Assembly (NCBI GenBank): GCA_018819265.1
Contig: JAHJQI010000055.1
Location: 1 to 40,323, forward strand
Direction of reading: 5' to 3'
Source of the DNA: Alphaproteobacteria bacterium
Lineage (GTDB): Bacteria; Pseudomonadota; Alphaproteobacteria; Rhizobiales; Hyphomicrobiaceae
Length of the DNA stretch: 40,323 nt
Made by a program: the position numbers and the translations under genes. Position 1 is the first letter of the stretch. Every line of letters begins with the position of its first letter. The notes beneath the pieces are model-generated. The model saw nothing but the letters and a program-made list of their open reading frames with translations, did not search any database and was not told where the DNA came from. Shown piece by piece: positions 33,095 through 40,323 of the stretch.

Positions 33095-34375
33095 ATGCAG
33101 ATTGTCGATCGCAGGCTCAATCCGAAGTCGAAGTCGCTCGGCAACCGCCAGAGGTTCCTGCGTCGCGCCAAGGCCGAAATCAAGGAGGCCGTGCGCGAGG
33201 CGGTAAAATCGCGCAAAGTCGCCGATCTGGCGTCCGGCGAAGACGTCAAGATCTCGTCGAAGAGCCTGCGCGAACCGACGTTCTCACTCGACTCCAAATC
33301 CGGCTCGCGCGATTTCGTGCTGCCGGGCAACAGCGACTTCGTGGTCGGCGATGCCATCCCGAAGCCGCCTCCGGGGGGCGGGCGCGGCTCGAAGGGCTCC
33401 AAGGACGGATCGGGCGAGGACGACTTCGTGTTCTCGTTGACGCGCGAAGAATTCCTCGACATTTTCTTTGAAGACCTGAAGCTGCCGAACCTCGTCAAGG
33501 CCAAGCTGAAGAACGTCAAATCGAAAGAGCTGACGCGGGCCGGGTTCTCGTCAGACGGGCCGCCTTCCAAGCTCAACCACGTGCGCACGATGCGCAATTC
33601 TCTCGCCCGCCGTATCGCGCTCCACCGGCCGAGCCTCAAGACGCTGGAAGCGCTGGAGGCGGAGATTGCGACCGCCGAAGCCGAAACGCCTCCCGACGAG
33701 GAACGCCTTGCCGAATTGCGCGCCCGCCACAAGCGGACGCTCTACCTGCGCAAGACGGTCGCCTATCTCGATCCGCTCGATCTGAAGTTCAATCGTCACG
33801 AACGGCGGCCGAAGCCGTCGACGCAGGCGGTGATGTTCTGCCTGATGGACGTGTCGGCGTCGATGACCGAACGGCTGAAGGATCTCGCCAAGCGGTTCTT
33901 CATGCTGCTCAATATCTTCCTGCAGCGCCACTACCGCGAGGTGCAGGTCGTCTTCATCCGCCATACCAATGTCGCCGCCGAGGTCGACGAGGAAACGTTC
34001 TTCTCGGGCCGGGAAACCGGCGGCACGGTGATCTCCACGGCGCTCGTCGAAATGCAGCGCGTGATCAACGAGCGCTATCCGGTCTCCGACTGGAATATCT
34101 ATGCGGCGCAGGCATCGGATGGCCACAACTTCTCCGACGACATGGACGAGTGCCTCGACATCCTGCAGATGAACCTCTTATCGCAGTGCCAGTATTTCGC
34201 CTACATCGAAGTGGGATCGTCGGACGAGGGCCCCTATCCGCCAAGCGAAGTCTGGGAAGGCTATGAGGAGCTGATCGGGCAGCATTCGAACTTCGCCATG
34301 CGACGGGTCAGCGAGGCGGGGGACATCTACCCCGTGTTCCGCAACCTGTTCTCGGACGAAAAGAAACCCGCGTGA
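33095..34375 (+). CDS. yeaH: YeaH/YhbH family protein (DUF444, vWA-like)
   Basis: A 426-residue DUF444 protein. A basic N-terminal half (MQIVDRRLNPKSKSLGNRQR) includes a Gly/Ser/Lys linker near 90-108. A vWA-like domain follows with the MIDAS motif FCLMDVSASMTERLKDLAKR near 250-267 and a third-loop TGGTVISTALVEM. Such proteins bind divalent metal and mediate protein contacts. It is always next to PrkA and SpoVR in many proteobacteria. The best start is the ATG at 33095 with AAGGATG 9 nt ahead. The preceding hairpin separates it from prkA. Confidence 0.93.
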   Translation: MQIVDRRLNPKSKSLGNRQRFLRRAKAEIKEAVREAVKSRKVADLASGEDVKISSKSLREPTFSLDSKSGSRDFVLPGNSDFVVGDAIPKPPPGGGRGSKGSKDGSGEDDFVFSLTREEFLDIFFEDLKLPNLVKAKLKNVKSKELTRAGFSSDGPPSKLNHVRTMRNSLARRIALHRPSLKTLEALEAEIATAEAETPPDEERLAELRARHKRTLYLRKTVAYLDPLDLKFNRHERRPKPSTQAVMFCLMDVSASMTERLKDLAKRFFMLLNIFLQRHYREVQVVFIRHTNVAAEVDEETFFSGRETGGTVISTALVEMQRVINERYPVSDWNIYAAQASDGHNFSDDMDECLDILQMNLLSQCQYFAYIEVGSSDEGPYPPSEVWEGYEELIGQHSNFAMRRVSEAGDIYPVFRNLFSDEKKPA

Positions 34376-34407
34376 CGTTCATGAGCAGTTGAACAAGACC
34401 GAGGCCC

Positions 34408-35964
34408 ATGCAGACAACCGGTAAGACGGCCACTTCCAAACCGCTGTTCGAAAGCGCCGACTGGACGTTCGATCTGGTCAACAAGGCCTATGACGCGTGC
34501 GCTGAGATCGGCCTTGGAGAACTGGGTCTCGACATCTATCCCAACGTCATCGAGGTCATCACGTCCGAGCAGATGCTCGACGCGTATGCCTCCATCGGTC
34601 TGCCGCGCATGTACCGGCACTGGTCGTTCGGCAAGCAGTTCGTGCGCGACGAACTGCACTACCGGAAAGGCTCGCGGGCGCTGGCCTATGAACTGGTGAT
34701 CAACTCGGACCCGTGCATCAACTACATCATGGAGGAGAACTCCATGACGATGCACACCCTCGTGCTGGCGCACGCCGCCATGGGTCACAACCACTTCTTC
34801 AAGAACAACTACCTGTTCCAGGAGTGGACGCGGGCCGATGCGATCCTCGACTACCTCGACTTCGCCAAGACCTACGTCAGCCGCTGCGAGGAGAAACACG
34901 GCGTCAACGCCGTGGAGCAGGTGCTGGACGCCGCCCACGCGCTGATGAACCAGGGCATCAGCCGCTATCCCGGCGCCAACAAGCACGTCTCGCTGGCCCG
35001 CGAACGCGAACGGGCGCTGGCGCGCCATCTCTACGAGGAGCAGTCGTTCAACGACCTGTGGCGAACGGTACCGAAGCCGCAGCAAGACGTGGCCGACGGC
35101 GAGGAGGGCGACAAGCCAACCGCGCCGCCGCCGCAAGCCCACCTGCCGGAGGACAACCTTCTCTATTTCCTTGAGAAAACGGCGCCGAAACTCGATGACT
35201 GGGAGCGCGAACTGCTACGCATCGTGCGCAACCTTGCGACCTATTTCTATCCGCAGCGCCAGACCAAGGTGATGAACGAAGGTTGCGCGACGTGGACGCA
35301 CTTCTACATCATGAACCGGCTTTACGATAAGGGACTGCTGAGCGAAGGCTCGATGCTGGAGTTCCTGCATTCGCATTCCTCCGTCACCATGCAGCCGGCA
35401 TGGAGCGACCGGCGCTTCTCGGGCATGAATCCTTATGCGCTCGGCTTTGCGATCATGCGCGACATCGAGCGCATGGCGAACGAGCCCACGGACGAAGACA
35501 AGGAATGGTGCCCGGATGTCGCCGGTTGCGGCGATGCCGTCGGAGCCCTCAAGCGGGTGTGGGCGGAATACCGCGACGACAGCTTCATCCTGCAATACAT
35601 GTCACCAAAGGTGATGCGCGATTTCCGCCTGTTCGGCATCCACGACGAGTCCCAGCATCCGCATGTGTTCGTCTCCTCGATCCACGACGAACGCGGCTAC
35701 CGGCGGGTGCGCAAGGCACTGTCCGAGCAATATTGCGTTTCGACATCGGACCCGGACCTGCAGATCATCGATGCCGACCTGCAGGGCTCGCGCCGTCTCG
35801 TCGTTTCGCACAACGTCCGCAACGGGGTGCTGCTCGAGCGGGCCAACTGCGAGCGCACGCTCTACCACCTGGCGCGGCTGTGGGGCTATCGGGTCAAGCT
35901 GATCGAGGTCGACAACGAGACCGGCAAGATCCTCAAAGAGCACGAAAACCTGCGGATGCCCTGA
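34408..35964 (+). CDS. spoVR: SpoVR family protein
   Basis: A 518-residue SpoVR family protein. It was first described in Bacillus for spore cortex formation, and is present in non-sporulating proteobacteria as YcgB. Recognisable segments are SFGKQFVRDELHYRKGSRAL, INYIMEENSMTMHTLVLAHA, HNHFFKNNYLFQEWTRADAI and EGCATWTHFYIMNRLYDKGL, then the C-terminal region (KYL-like LWGYRVKLIEVDNETGKIL). Its His-rich GHNHFF and GCATWTHFYIMN motifs resemble metal-dependent active sites, but no activity is established. It follows yeaH by 32 bp, and there is no clear terminator after it. Confidence 0.93.
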   Translation: MQTTGKTATSKPLFESADWTFDLVNKAYDACAEIGLGELGLDIYPNVIEVITSEQMLDAYASIGLPRMYRHWSFGKQFVRDELHYRKGSRALAYELVINSDPCINYIMEENSMTMHTLVLAHAAMGHNHFFKNNYLFQEWTRADAILDYLDFAKTYVSRCEEKHGVNAVEQVLDAAHALMNQGISRYPGANKHVSLARERERALARHLYEEQSFNDLWRTVPKPQQDVADGEEGDKPTAPPPQAHLPEDNLLYFLEKTAPKLDDWERELLRIVRNLATYFYPQRQTKVMNEGCATWTHFYIMNRLYDKGLLSEGSMLEFLHSHSSVTMQPAWSDRRFSGMNPYALGFAIMRDIERMANEPTDEDKEWCPDVAGCGDAVGALKRVWAEYRDDSFILQYMSPKVMRDFRLFGIHDESQHPHVFVSSIHDERGYRRVRKALSEQYCVSTSDPDLQIIDADLQGSRRLVVSHNVRNGVLLERANCERTLYHLARLWGYRVKLIEVDNETGKILKEHENLRMP

Positions 35965-36073
35965 GATGCGGCGTTCGGCGCGTGCAGGTGCAGCGAAGAG
36001 CATTGGCGATTGCAGCAGCAATATCGCCATGGCGGGTGCCTTCAGCGTGTATGTCCGGTTCCTTCGATAGGGC

Positions 36074-36874
36074 TCACTGCACAGCCGCCTGCTTGCGCAG
36101 CTTGTTCTTGCGCAGCGCCAGCCAGCGCCGGCAGCTCGGCCGCGCCAGATTGCAGCGGACCTTGATCTTCGCCGCTTCGTGGCCATCCGAAACGCCGCCT
36201 TTCCTGTCCCGCACCACCGCCAGCCGCTTGTTGCGGTCCATCGAGATATCCCGGTGCGCGCGCGCGATGATGTCGGCCGCCGTCATCCCCGACAGGAAGG
36301 GATTGGCCGCGATCGCTTCGTCCGAAATGAGCCTGGCGAGCGCCGTTTCCGGTTTGGCCGAAAGCACACGCGTCGCCCCGCTGGGTCCGATGAGGTAGGC
36401 AAGGCGCAGGTTTCCGTAAGTCGCCGCCAGGCCATGCCGGTCGAGATGGCGGGCCAGCTCGCGGGAATACTCGGCGATCACCTCTCGCGCGAAGGCCCTG
36501 TCCGTTCTCAGCGCCAAGATCTCAGACGTGCTGAGACCTGCGACCCGCTCCGAAAAGCGCCGGCGGACGACATGAAGGAACGTACCCTGGATGAATTGAT
36601 AGGGTCCGAGCGCGCTCGAGCGCGGGTTCTTGAGAAAGTCGCGTCCGTCCGATTCGGCCAGCATCAGCCTGTCGAGGTAAAGTTCGAAATCGGCGCTGTT
36701 CGGATCAATGTCGGCGGGCCGTTGAGCGATGGACCGCAGGTTGCCGGGTTCGGCGGCCGAGGGGTCGGATACAGCGACCGCAGCCAATATCGCCGCCGCC
36801 ATCGCCGCGCCCGCCCGCAACCGACGCTGCCTGCACCCTGCCGCCGCCCGTTTTTCTCCGGTCCGGAAGGTCAT
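36074..36874 (-). CDS. Lytic-transglycosylase-like periplasmic protein
   Basis: A 266-residue exported protein. The first 40 residues form a long signal peptide (RRLRAGAAMAAAILAAVAVS, cleavage near PSAA). The catalytic region has LMLAESDGRDFLKNPRSSAL followed by GPYQFIQGTFL, where E74 matches the SLT catalytic glutamate and the GPYQFI motif is family-typical. It likely cleaves peptidoglycan glycans. A basic C-terminal tail (residues 240-266) ends the protein. I chose the ATG at 36872-36874 because GAGGAATC lies about 10 nt ahead and homology to the signal starts there. It is divergent from the next small gene and convergent with spoVR. Confidence 0.85.
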   Translation of the reverse strand: MTFRTGEKRAAAGCRQRRLRAGAAMAAAILAAVAVSDPSAAEPGNLRSIAQRPADIDPNSADFELYLDRLMLAESDGRDFLKNPRSSALGPYQFIQGTFLHVVRRRFSERVAGLSTSEILALRTDRAFAREVIAEYSRELARHLDRHGLAATYGNLRLAYLIGPSGATRVLSAKPETALARLISDEAIAANPFLSGMTAADIIARAHRDISMDRNKRLAVVRDRKGGVSDGHEAAKIKVRCNLARPSCRRWLALRKNKLRKQAAVQ

Positions 36875-36994
36875 ATTCAAAAGATTCCTCTGGTGTTCCA
36901 CCTGGAACAGCCCGGGCAACGGCCGGCGGCTAGATTGGCTTCATCGAGACGGACACACAAGGCTCCGTCCAGCCAACTCCAAGGGAGACCACCA

Positions 36995-37270
36995 ATGAAA
37001 GTCAACATGATCACCACCGCGATCTTTGCCGGCGCCGCCGCCGCCGTTGCCCTCGTCGCCTTCGCCTCCACCGACGCCGAGGCGCGCGGCAGCAAGGAAA
37101 TCTACCAGAAATCCTACATGCTGGATAAACCGCTGCATGGCGTCGAAGGCCACGCCGGCCCCAACTACTACTGCACCTACAAGCGCTTCCCGGTCCGCAA
37201 GTGTAATTGGAACGGCAGCAAGGAAGTCTGCAGAATCGTCAAGTGGGAACTGGAACAGACCTGCTACTGA
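36995..37270 (+). CDS. Small secreted protein, 91 aa
   Basis: The family is not named. MKVNMITTAIFAGAAAAVAL is a signal peptide, with cleavage after DAEA near residue 29. The mature part contains four cysteines (YYCTYKRFPVRKCNWNGSKE, then VCRIVKWELEQTCY) that could form two disulfides. AAGGGAGA lies 8 nt before the ATG. A terminator follows at 37432. It is divergent from the transglycosylase with a 120-bp shared promoter region. Confidence 0.75.
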   Translation: MKVNMITTAIFAGAAAAVALVAFASTDAEARGSKEIYQKSYMLDKPLHGVEGHAGPNYYCTYKRFPVRKCNWNGSKEVCRIVKWELEQTCY

Positions 37271-37431
37271 GCCCAGCTACGAAAATCACTACGGCGCGCC
37301 CGGCGGGCTTTCTCCTCCCCTCCCCGCACCCCCGCGATCCGCCGGGCCGCCGCCCCGCTTGAACCTGACTTGAAGTCACCGAACCCAGAACTTACCGAAC
37401 ACCACACTGCCTCCTCCCCCGAGCCTGACTT

Positions 37432-37463
37432 GCCCCGGAGCCTTCTATCCGGGGCATTTTTTT
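37432..37463 (+). terminator. Intrinsic terminator after the small secreted protein
   Basis: An 8-bp stem (GCCCCGGA 37432-37439 with TCCGGGGC 37448-37455), 8-nt loop, then A and seven Ts. It lies 160 bp after the stop at 37270. The rest of 37271-37652 holds nothing else that I can support. Confidence 0.85.
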
Positions 37464-37652
37464 GCCTACCGCGTCCGCGTGCGTAGCCGGCGTACCCGGC
37501 GCGCCGAATTGATGGCGTTGCAGGACATCAGCGCGCAAAGCCAGGGCGCCGTCGAATACGACCAGACCAGGGTCGGCCGCGTTCCCGTTTCCATACGTTC
37601 CCGACCTGCGTCGGTTGCGCTTCGCGATGATCCACGCAGGTCCGTATTGCGA

Positions 37653-37928
37653 TCAATCGATCGATCGCTTCAGCGCCGACTCAAGCGCGTCTCCCAGCAG
37701 TACGGGAAAATCGTCCCTCAGCGACCACACCTGGGTATTGACGTCGTCCAGCTTCTTGATCAGCCGGCCCATCCCGGCATCGACCCCGTCGAAGCGTTGC
37801 GCCGTCGCGGTTCTCAGCGAAACGATCTCGGGGTGCACGCTGCCGATCCGCCCGGCCAGCACATTGACGGCCCCTTCGAGATCGTCCACACGGCGCTTCA
37901 GATCGAAAAGCTCTTTTTCAAAATCCAT
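37653..37928 (-). CDS. Coiled-coil protein, 91 aa
   Basis: I chose the ATG at 37926-37928 with GAGGGGAA 6 nt ahead. The product is a nearly continuous helix with heptad pattern (MDFEKELFDLKRRVDDLEGA, VLAGRIGSVHPEIVSLRTAT, then MGRLIKKLDDVNTQVWSLRD), hence a coiled coil of about 80 residues. No signal peptide. The family is unknown. The gene is convergent with the small secreted protein. Confidence 0.7.
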   Translation of the reverse strand: MDFEKELFDLKRRVDDLEGAVNVLAGRIGSVHPEIVSLRTATAQRFDGVDAGMGRLIKKLDDVNTQVWSLRDDFPVLLGDALESALKRSID

Positions 37929-38095
37929 TTGGTTCCCCTCGGTCGTCCGCCTACTGACACGAGAACAATAAGTGAACAAATTGTAGCCTGCAATCCCCAT
38001 TCCTGAGGTTGACGCCGGTTTTGAAGTGGGCGTGACAGTCCCGGAGACAACGTCTACGGGCATCGGTTGCCGTCCTGCGCCGCGCTTGCGTGCGT

Positions 38096-38440
38096 TCATC
38101 GCGGCCTTTGCTCATCGGGCGCGTCCTGCCGGCACTCGCCCTCGTAGCCGCGGCCCACCTTGGCGGTTCTGCGCTCGCAATCGTTGGAGTATGTCCGCCC
38201 GTTGCAGCCGCATACGGGCCGATATTCGCGCGTGCAGATGTCCGAGACGCGCATGCAGGAGCCGTATCGCAGCGTGACAACCCCGCACGTTCCGGGGTTC
38301 GGATCGCACCACATCCCCTCCCCGCACGCTCCCTCGACGACCACGCACTTGTCCCCGACTTCGGCGGCGAAGGCGGGCGCTGGGGTGAAGGTGGCGCATG
38401 TGAGCGAGATGGCGGCGGCGATGACAAACAGGAATTGCAT
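38096..38440 (-). CDS. Secreted Kazal-type inhibitor-like protein
   Basis: A 114-residue exported protein with a signal peptide (MQFLFVIAAAISLTCATFTP, cleavage near AFA). The mature part has two Cys-rich halves: VGDKCVVVEGACGEGMWCDP up to GSC, and a Kazal-like domain CTREYRPVCGCNGRTYSNDC ending with YEGEC. The spacing of the last half (C, seven residues, CGCNGRTYSNDC, then about 15 residues to C) is that of Kazal serine protease inhibitors. The target protease is unknown. GAGG lies 5 nt ahead of the ATG. Confidence 0.8.
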   Translation of the reverse strand: MQFLFVIAAAISLTCATFTPAPAFAAEVGDKCVVVEGACGEGMWCDPNPGTCGVVTLRYGSCMRVSDICTREYRPVCGCNGRTYSNDCERRTAKVGRGYEGECRQDAPDEQRPR

Positions 38441-38555
38441 TGAGCCTCAATCGGTGAGCGCAGTCGAGCCAGCGCGAACAGTATAGATCGCGACCGTGCC
38501 ATCCCTCCACCCCTCAAGCCGACGTTGCTGTCCCGCCGGTGAGACGGTGAAGGGC

Positions 38556-39221
38556 GGGAAGGGTGGTGAGCACAAGCAAAATCTGCTTCCAGACCTCGGC
38601 TTAACGCAAAACTGGGAGGGCGCTGGTCTGGTCTCGTCGAACTCACCCCATAACTGTCATCCCGGGGCTTGTCCCCGGGACCCATCGCGCAACGAGTCGA
38701 ATGGGTGCAATTCTAATCTACCCGGTTGAAGCAATCTGCAACCCGCCGCATCGGGATGTGGGCGAGCTGCAACCAATCGCATACTGCCCGCCACCTCCAC
38801 TCCCAGCCGAACCTTGGGTCCCGGGAACAAGTCCCGGGATGACATTGGGAGGATGCCTCGCCCGGCACTGGCTCAGTGGCGCCCGCGGTGAAGGGCGGGG
38901 GAGTGGAGACAGGGCGATATAGCGGAAGCCATAAACGTCACCCCGTCGAAGGACGGGGCCCCAGTTAAGCTGCGGAGAATACCATCGGGGTGTCCTGGGT
39001 ACCGGCCTTCGAGGCGACCGCCCACGATGAACGGCGGTGGAAGGGTGGTGAGCACAAGCAGAATCTGCTTCCAGACCTCGGCTGCCGCAAAACTGGGAGG
39101 GCGCGGGTCTGGTGTCGTCGAACTCACCCCATAAATGTCATCCCGGGGCTTGTCCCCGGGACCCATCGCGCAGTCCCAGCCGAACCTTGGTCCCGGGAAC
39201 AAGTCCCGGGATGACATTGGG
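38556..39221. repeat. Duplicated noncoding block with palindromic REP-like elements
   Basis: The segment at about 38558-38692 recurs at about 39038-39172 with roughly 95 percent identity (shared phrases GGGTGGTGAGCACAAGCA and ATCTGCTTCCAGACCTCGGC). Each copy ends in the palindromic GTCATCCCGGGGCTTGTCCC (38657 and 39138) and is followed by an inverted companion, TCCCGGGAACAAGTCCCGGG, at 38819 and 39190. In the second copy the two halves are joined directly. In the first they are separated by about 108 bp (38693-38800). No gene is supported in 38441-39455. Confidence 0.75.
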
Positions 39222-39455
39222 TGGGTTCGGCTGGAGGCAGGCAAAAACGAGTGCTCCGGGATGCCATTGGGGGGGCGCTGCCCCATGCGCGCTAACATAG
39301 TTGGTGCAGACATTGGTAGGGTCGTTTTCTTGGCGGCTCGCGAAGGTGGCGCCGAAGTGCAGTATCGGACAAGCGAGCGATGTCCGGCTGCGGCATGATC
39401 GCGGCCAGCAGGATGCTTGCGGCGAGTGCGGTAAGCCGCCAGACCGTTGGCGCCG

Positions 39456-40323
39456 TCACGCGGCGAGCGGGGCCTGGCGGGGAGAGTCCTCGACCACCGC
39501 TGTGTGCGGCTCGAGCAGCAGGATCATCAGGAGGTGAGCCAGTATCCACGTTTTCGCGACAGCTGGGTCCTCGCCCGGCGGCCCGCCAAGACCGATCAGG
39601 CTCTTCAACCTCTTGAAGGCCATCTCGATGCGCCAGCGGAGCCGATAGAGTTCGCCGATCCGGTCGGCGGAGAATTCGGTCGCTTCGAGCGAGGTAACGA
39701 GGAGTATCCACTCCGCCGCTTTCAGCGTGCCACTGGTGGGCATCTTGCATTCCTTCGTCGCTTCGCGGCGGGTCTTGCGCCGGGCCTCGGCAATCGCCTG
39801 CGGGGATTTGCGGAAGGCCACAAGGCGCAAGCGAAGCGCCTCGCGGCCGTTGGCAATTCCGATCGAACGATCGATACGTCCGGTCGTCTCGGCGTCCTGA
39901 AGCAGACCCAGCATGTCAAGCGGCTTGCCGTCGGTGTCGAGCCATCGCGCGTGCCTCCAGCCTGCGCGCACGATGATATCACCGCCCGCCGCAAGTACGG
40001 CAGCAATCCTGTGTGCTCTCATATAGCCGCGGTCGGCAACACGGATCGCGCCCGCCACGACATCGCACTTGTCCAGAGATTCGGCGTCTTTCTCGTCGGT
40101 CAGCTCGAAACGGCTGAAAGCTGGGGCGGATAGCCCCTCATGAGCGTCGCGGAGGATCGTACGTCGCCGGACGCGCGCCGCAGGCGCGTGGGCATGTATG
40201 GACGGCGCCTGGATTGCAAGTGGGTTGTGGCGTTTCAGCGAGGTGCTCGGGTGCAAGTCATGTATCCGGCCTGTTACGCAGCGTCTCTGGCTGCTGGCCC
40301 TGATGATATCCGCTGACAGGTCC
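39456..40323 (-). CDS. IS4-type transposase, truncated by the window edge
   Basis: The right end of the window encodes the body and C-terminus of a DDE transposase of the IS4 family. Recognisable pieces are FSRFELTDEKDAESLDKCDV, AIRVADRGYMRAHRIAAVLA and the YREK signature YRLRWRIEMAFKRLK (Y, R at +3, E at +7, K at +14), ending in EDSPRQAPLAA. The frame is open to the right edge but the region beyond about 40200 no longer looks like transposase, so the N-terminus is missing or decayed. Terminal inverted repeats are not recognisable here. Confidence 0.75.
   Translation of the reverse strand, partial: DLSADIIRASSQRRCVTGRIHDLHPSTSLKRHNPLAIQAPSIHAHAPAARVRRRTILRDAHEGLSAPAFSRFELTDEKDAESLDKCDVVAGAIRVADRGYMRAHRIAAVLAAGGDIIVRAGWRHARWLDTDGKPLDMLGLLQDAETTGRIDRSIGIANGREALRLRLVAFRKSPQAIAEARRKTRREATKECKMPTSGTLKAAEWILLVTSLEATEFSADRIGELYRLRWRIEMAFKRLKSLIGLGGPPGEDPAVAKTWILAHLLMILLLEPHTAVVEDSPRQAPLAA

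Overview
The window is a GC-rich chromosomal segment from an alphaproteobacterium, most likely in the order Hyphomicrobiales (Rhizobiales). The reasons are the gene set (O-succinylhomoserine sulfhydrylase with apaG under a SAM-II riboswitch, a double-domain dCTP deaminase, the PrkA-YeaH-SpoVR trio, DapD/DapE lysine genes), a TTAA-N7-TTAA box like that of CtrA, and RIME/REP-like palindromes. I cannot name a genus. Antisense frames are long throughout, as expected from high GC at third codon positions, and are not genes.

Regions. 1-168 holds a doublet of long bulged palindromes. 237-2972 has a small conserved-looking protein, dapD and moeA. 3023-8388 has a tandem universal stress protein, then argE, apaG and metZ on the minus strand with a SAM-II riboswitch ahead of metZ, and a divergent dcd. 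8389-11637 is gene-poor, with two AT-richer small exported proteins and arsH. 11638-13810 is a NarX/NarL-type two-component pair ending at a clear terminator. 13946-16031 has dapE and a two-pass membrane protein. 16181-18569 is a compact plus-strand cluster: ArsR regulator, SRPBCC/AHSA1 protein with a VOC remnant fused to its tail, a BNR-repeat protein, and a ubiquitin-like MoaD/ThiS protein ending in GG. 19317-23978 is a two-gene minus-strand module: a winged-helix-like protein and a 1135-residue protein carrying two different P-loop ATPases, the second HerA/FtsK-like. A second palindrome doublet, with the same architecture as the first, lies just upstream of it. 24332-25720 has a 68-residue protein with a strong ribosome binding site and a CAP-domain lipoprotein behind the CtrA-like box. 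25938-28277 is a tungstate (Tup) ABC transporter. 28577-30601 is recJ and tRNA-Glu. 31066-35964 is prkA-yeaH-spoVR. 36074-38440 has a transglycosylase, small secreted proteins (one Kazal-like) and a coiled-coil protein. 38500-39300 is noncoding repeat DNA, and 39456 to the right edge is the body of an IS4-type transposase.

How the genes connect: dapD and dapE act in the succinylase branch of lysine/diaminopimelate synthesis. metZ makes homocysteine and is SAM-regulated, perhaps together with apaG and argE. tupBCA imports tungstate or molybdate, and the moeA product inserts the metal into molybdopterin. The best candidates for undescribed biology are the wHTH plus dual-ATPase module, the BNR plus ubiquitin-like pair, and the palindrome doublets, whose stems differ in sequence while the geometry stays the same. 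All assignments come from reading the sequence without database searches.
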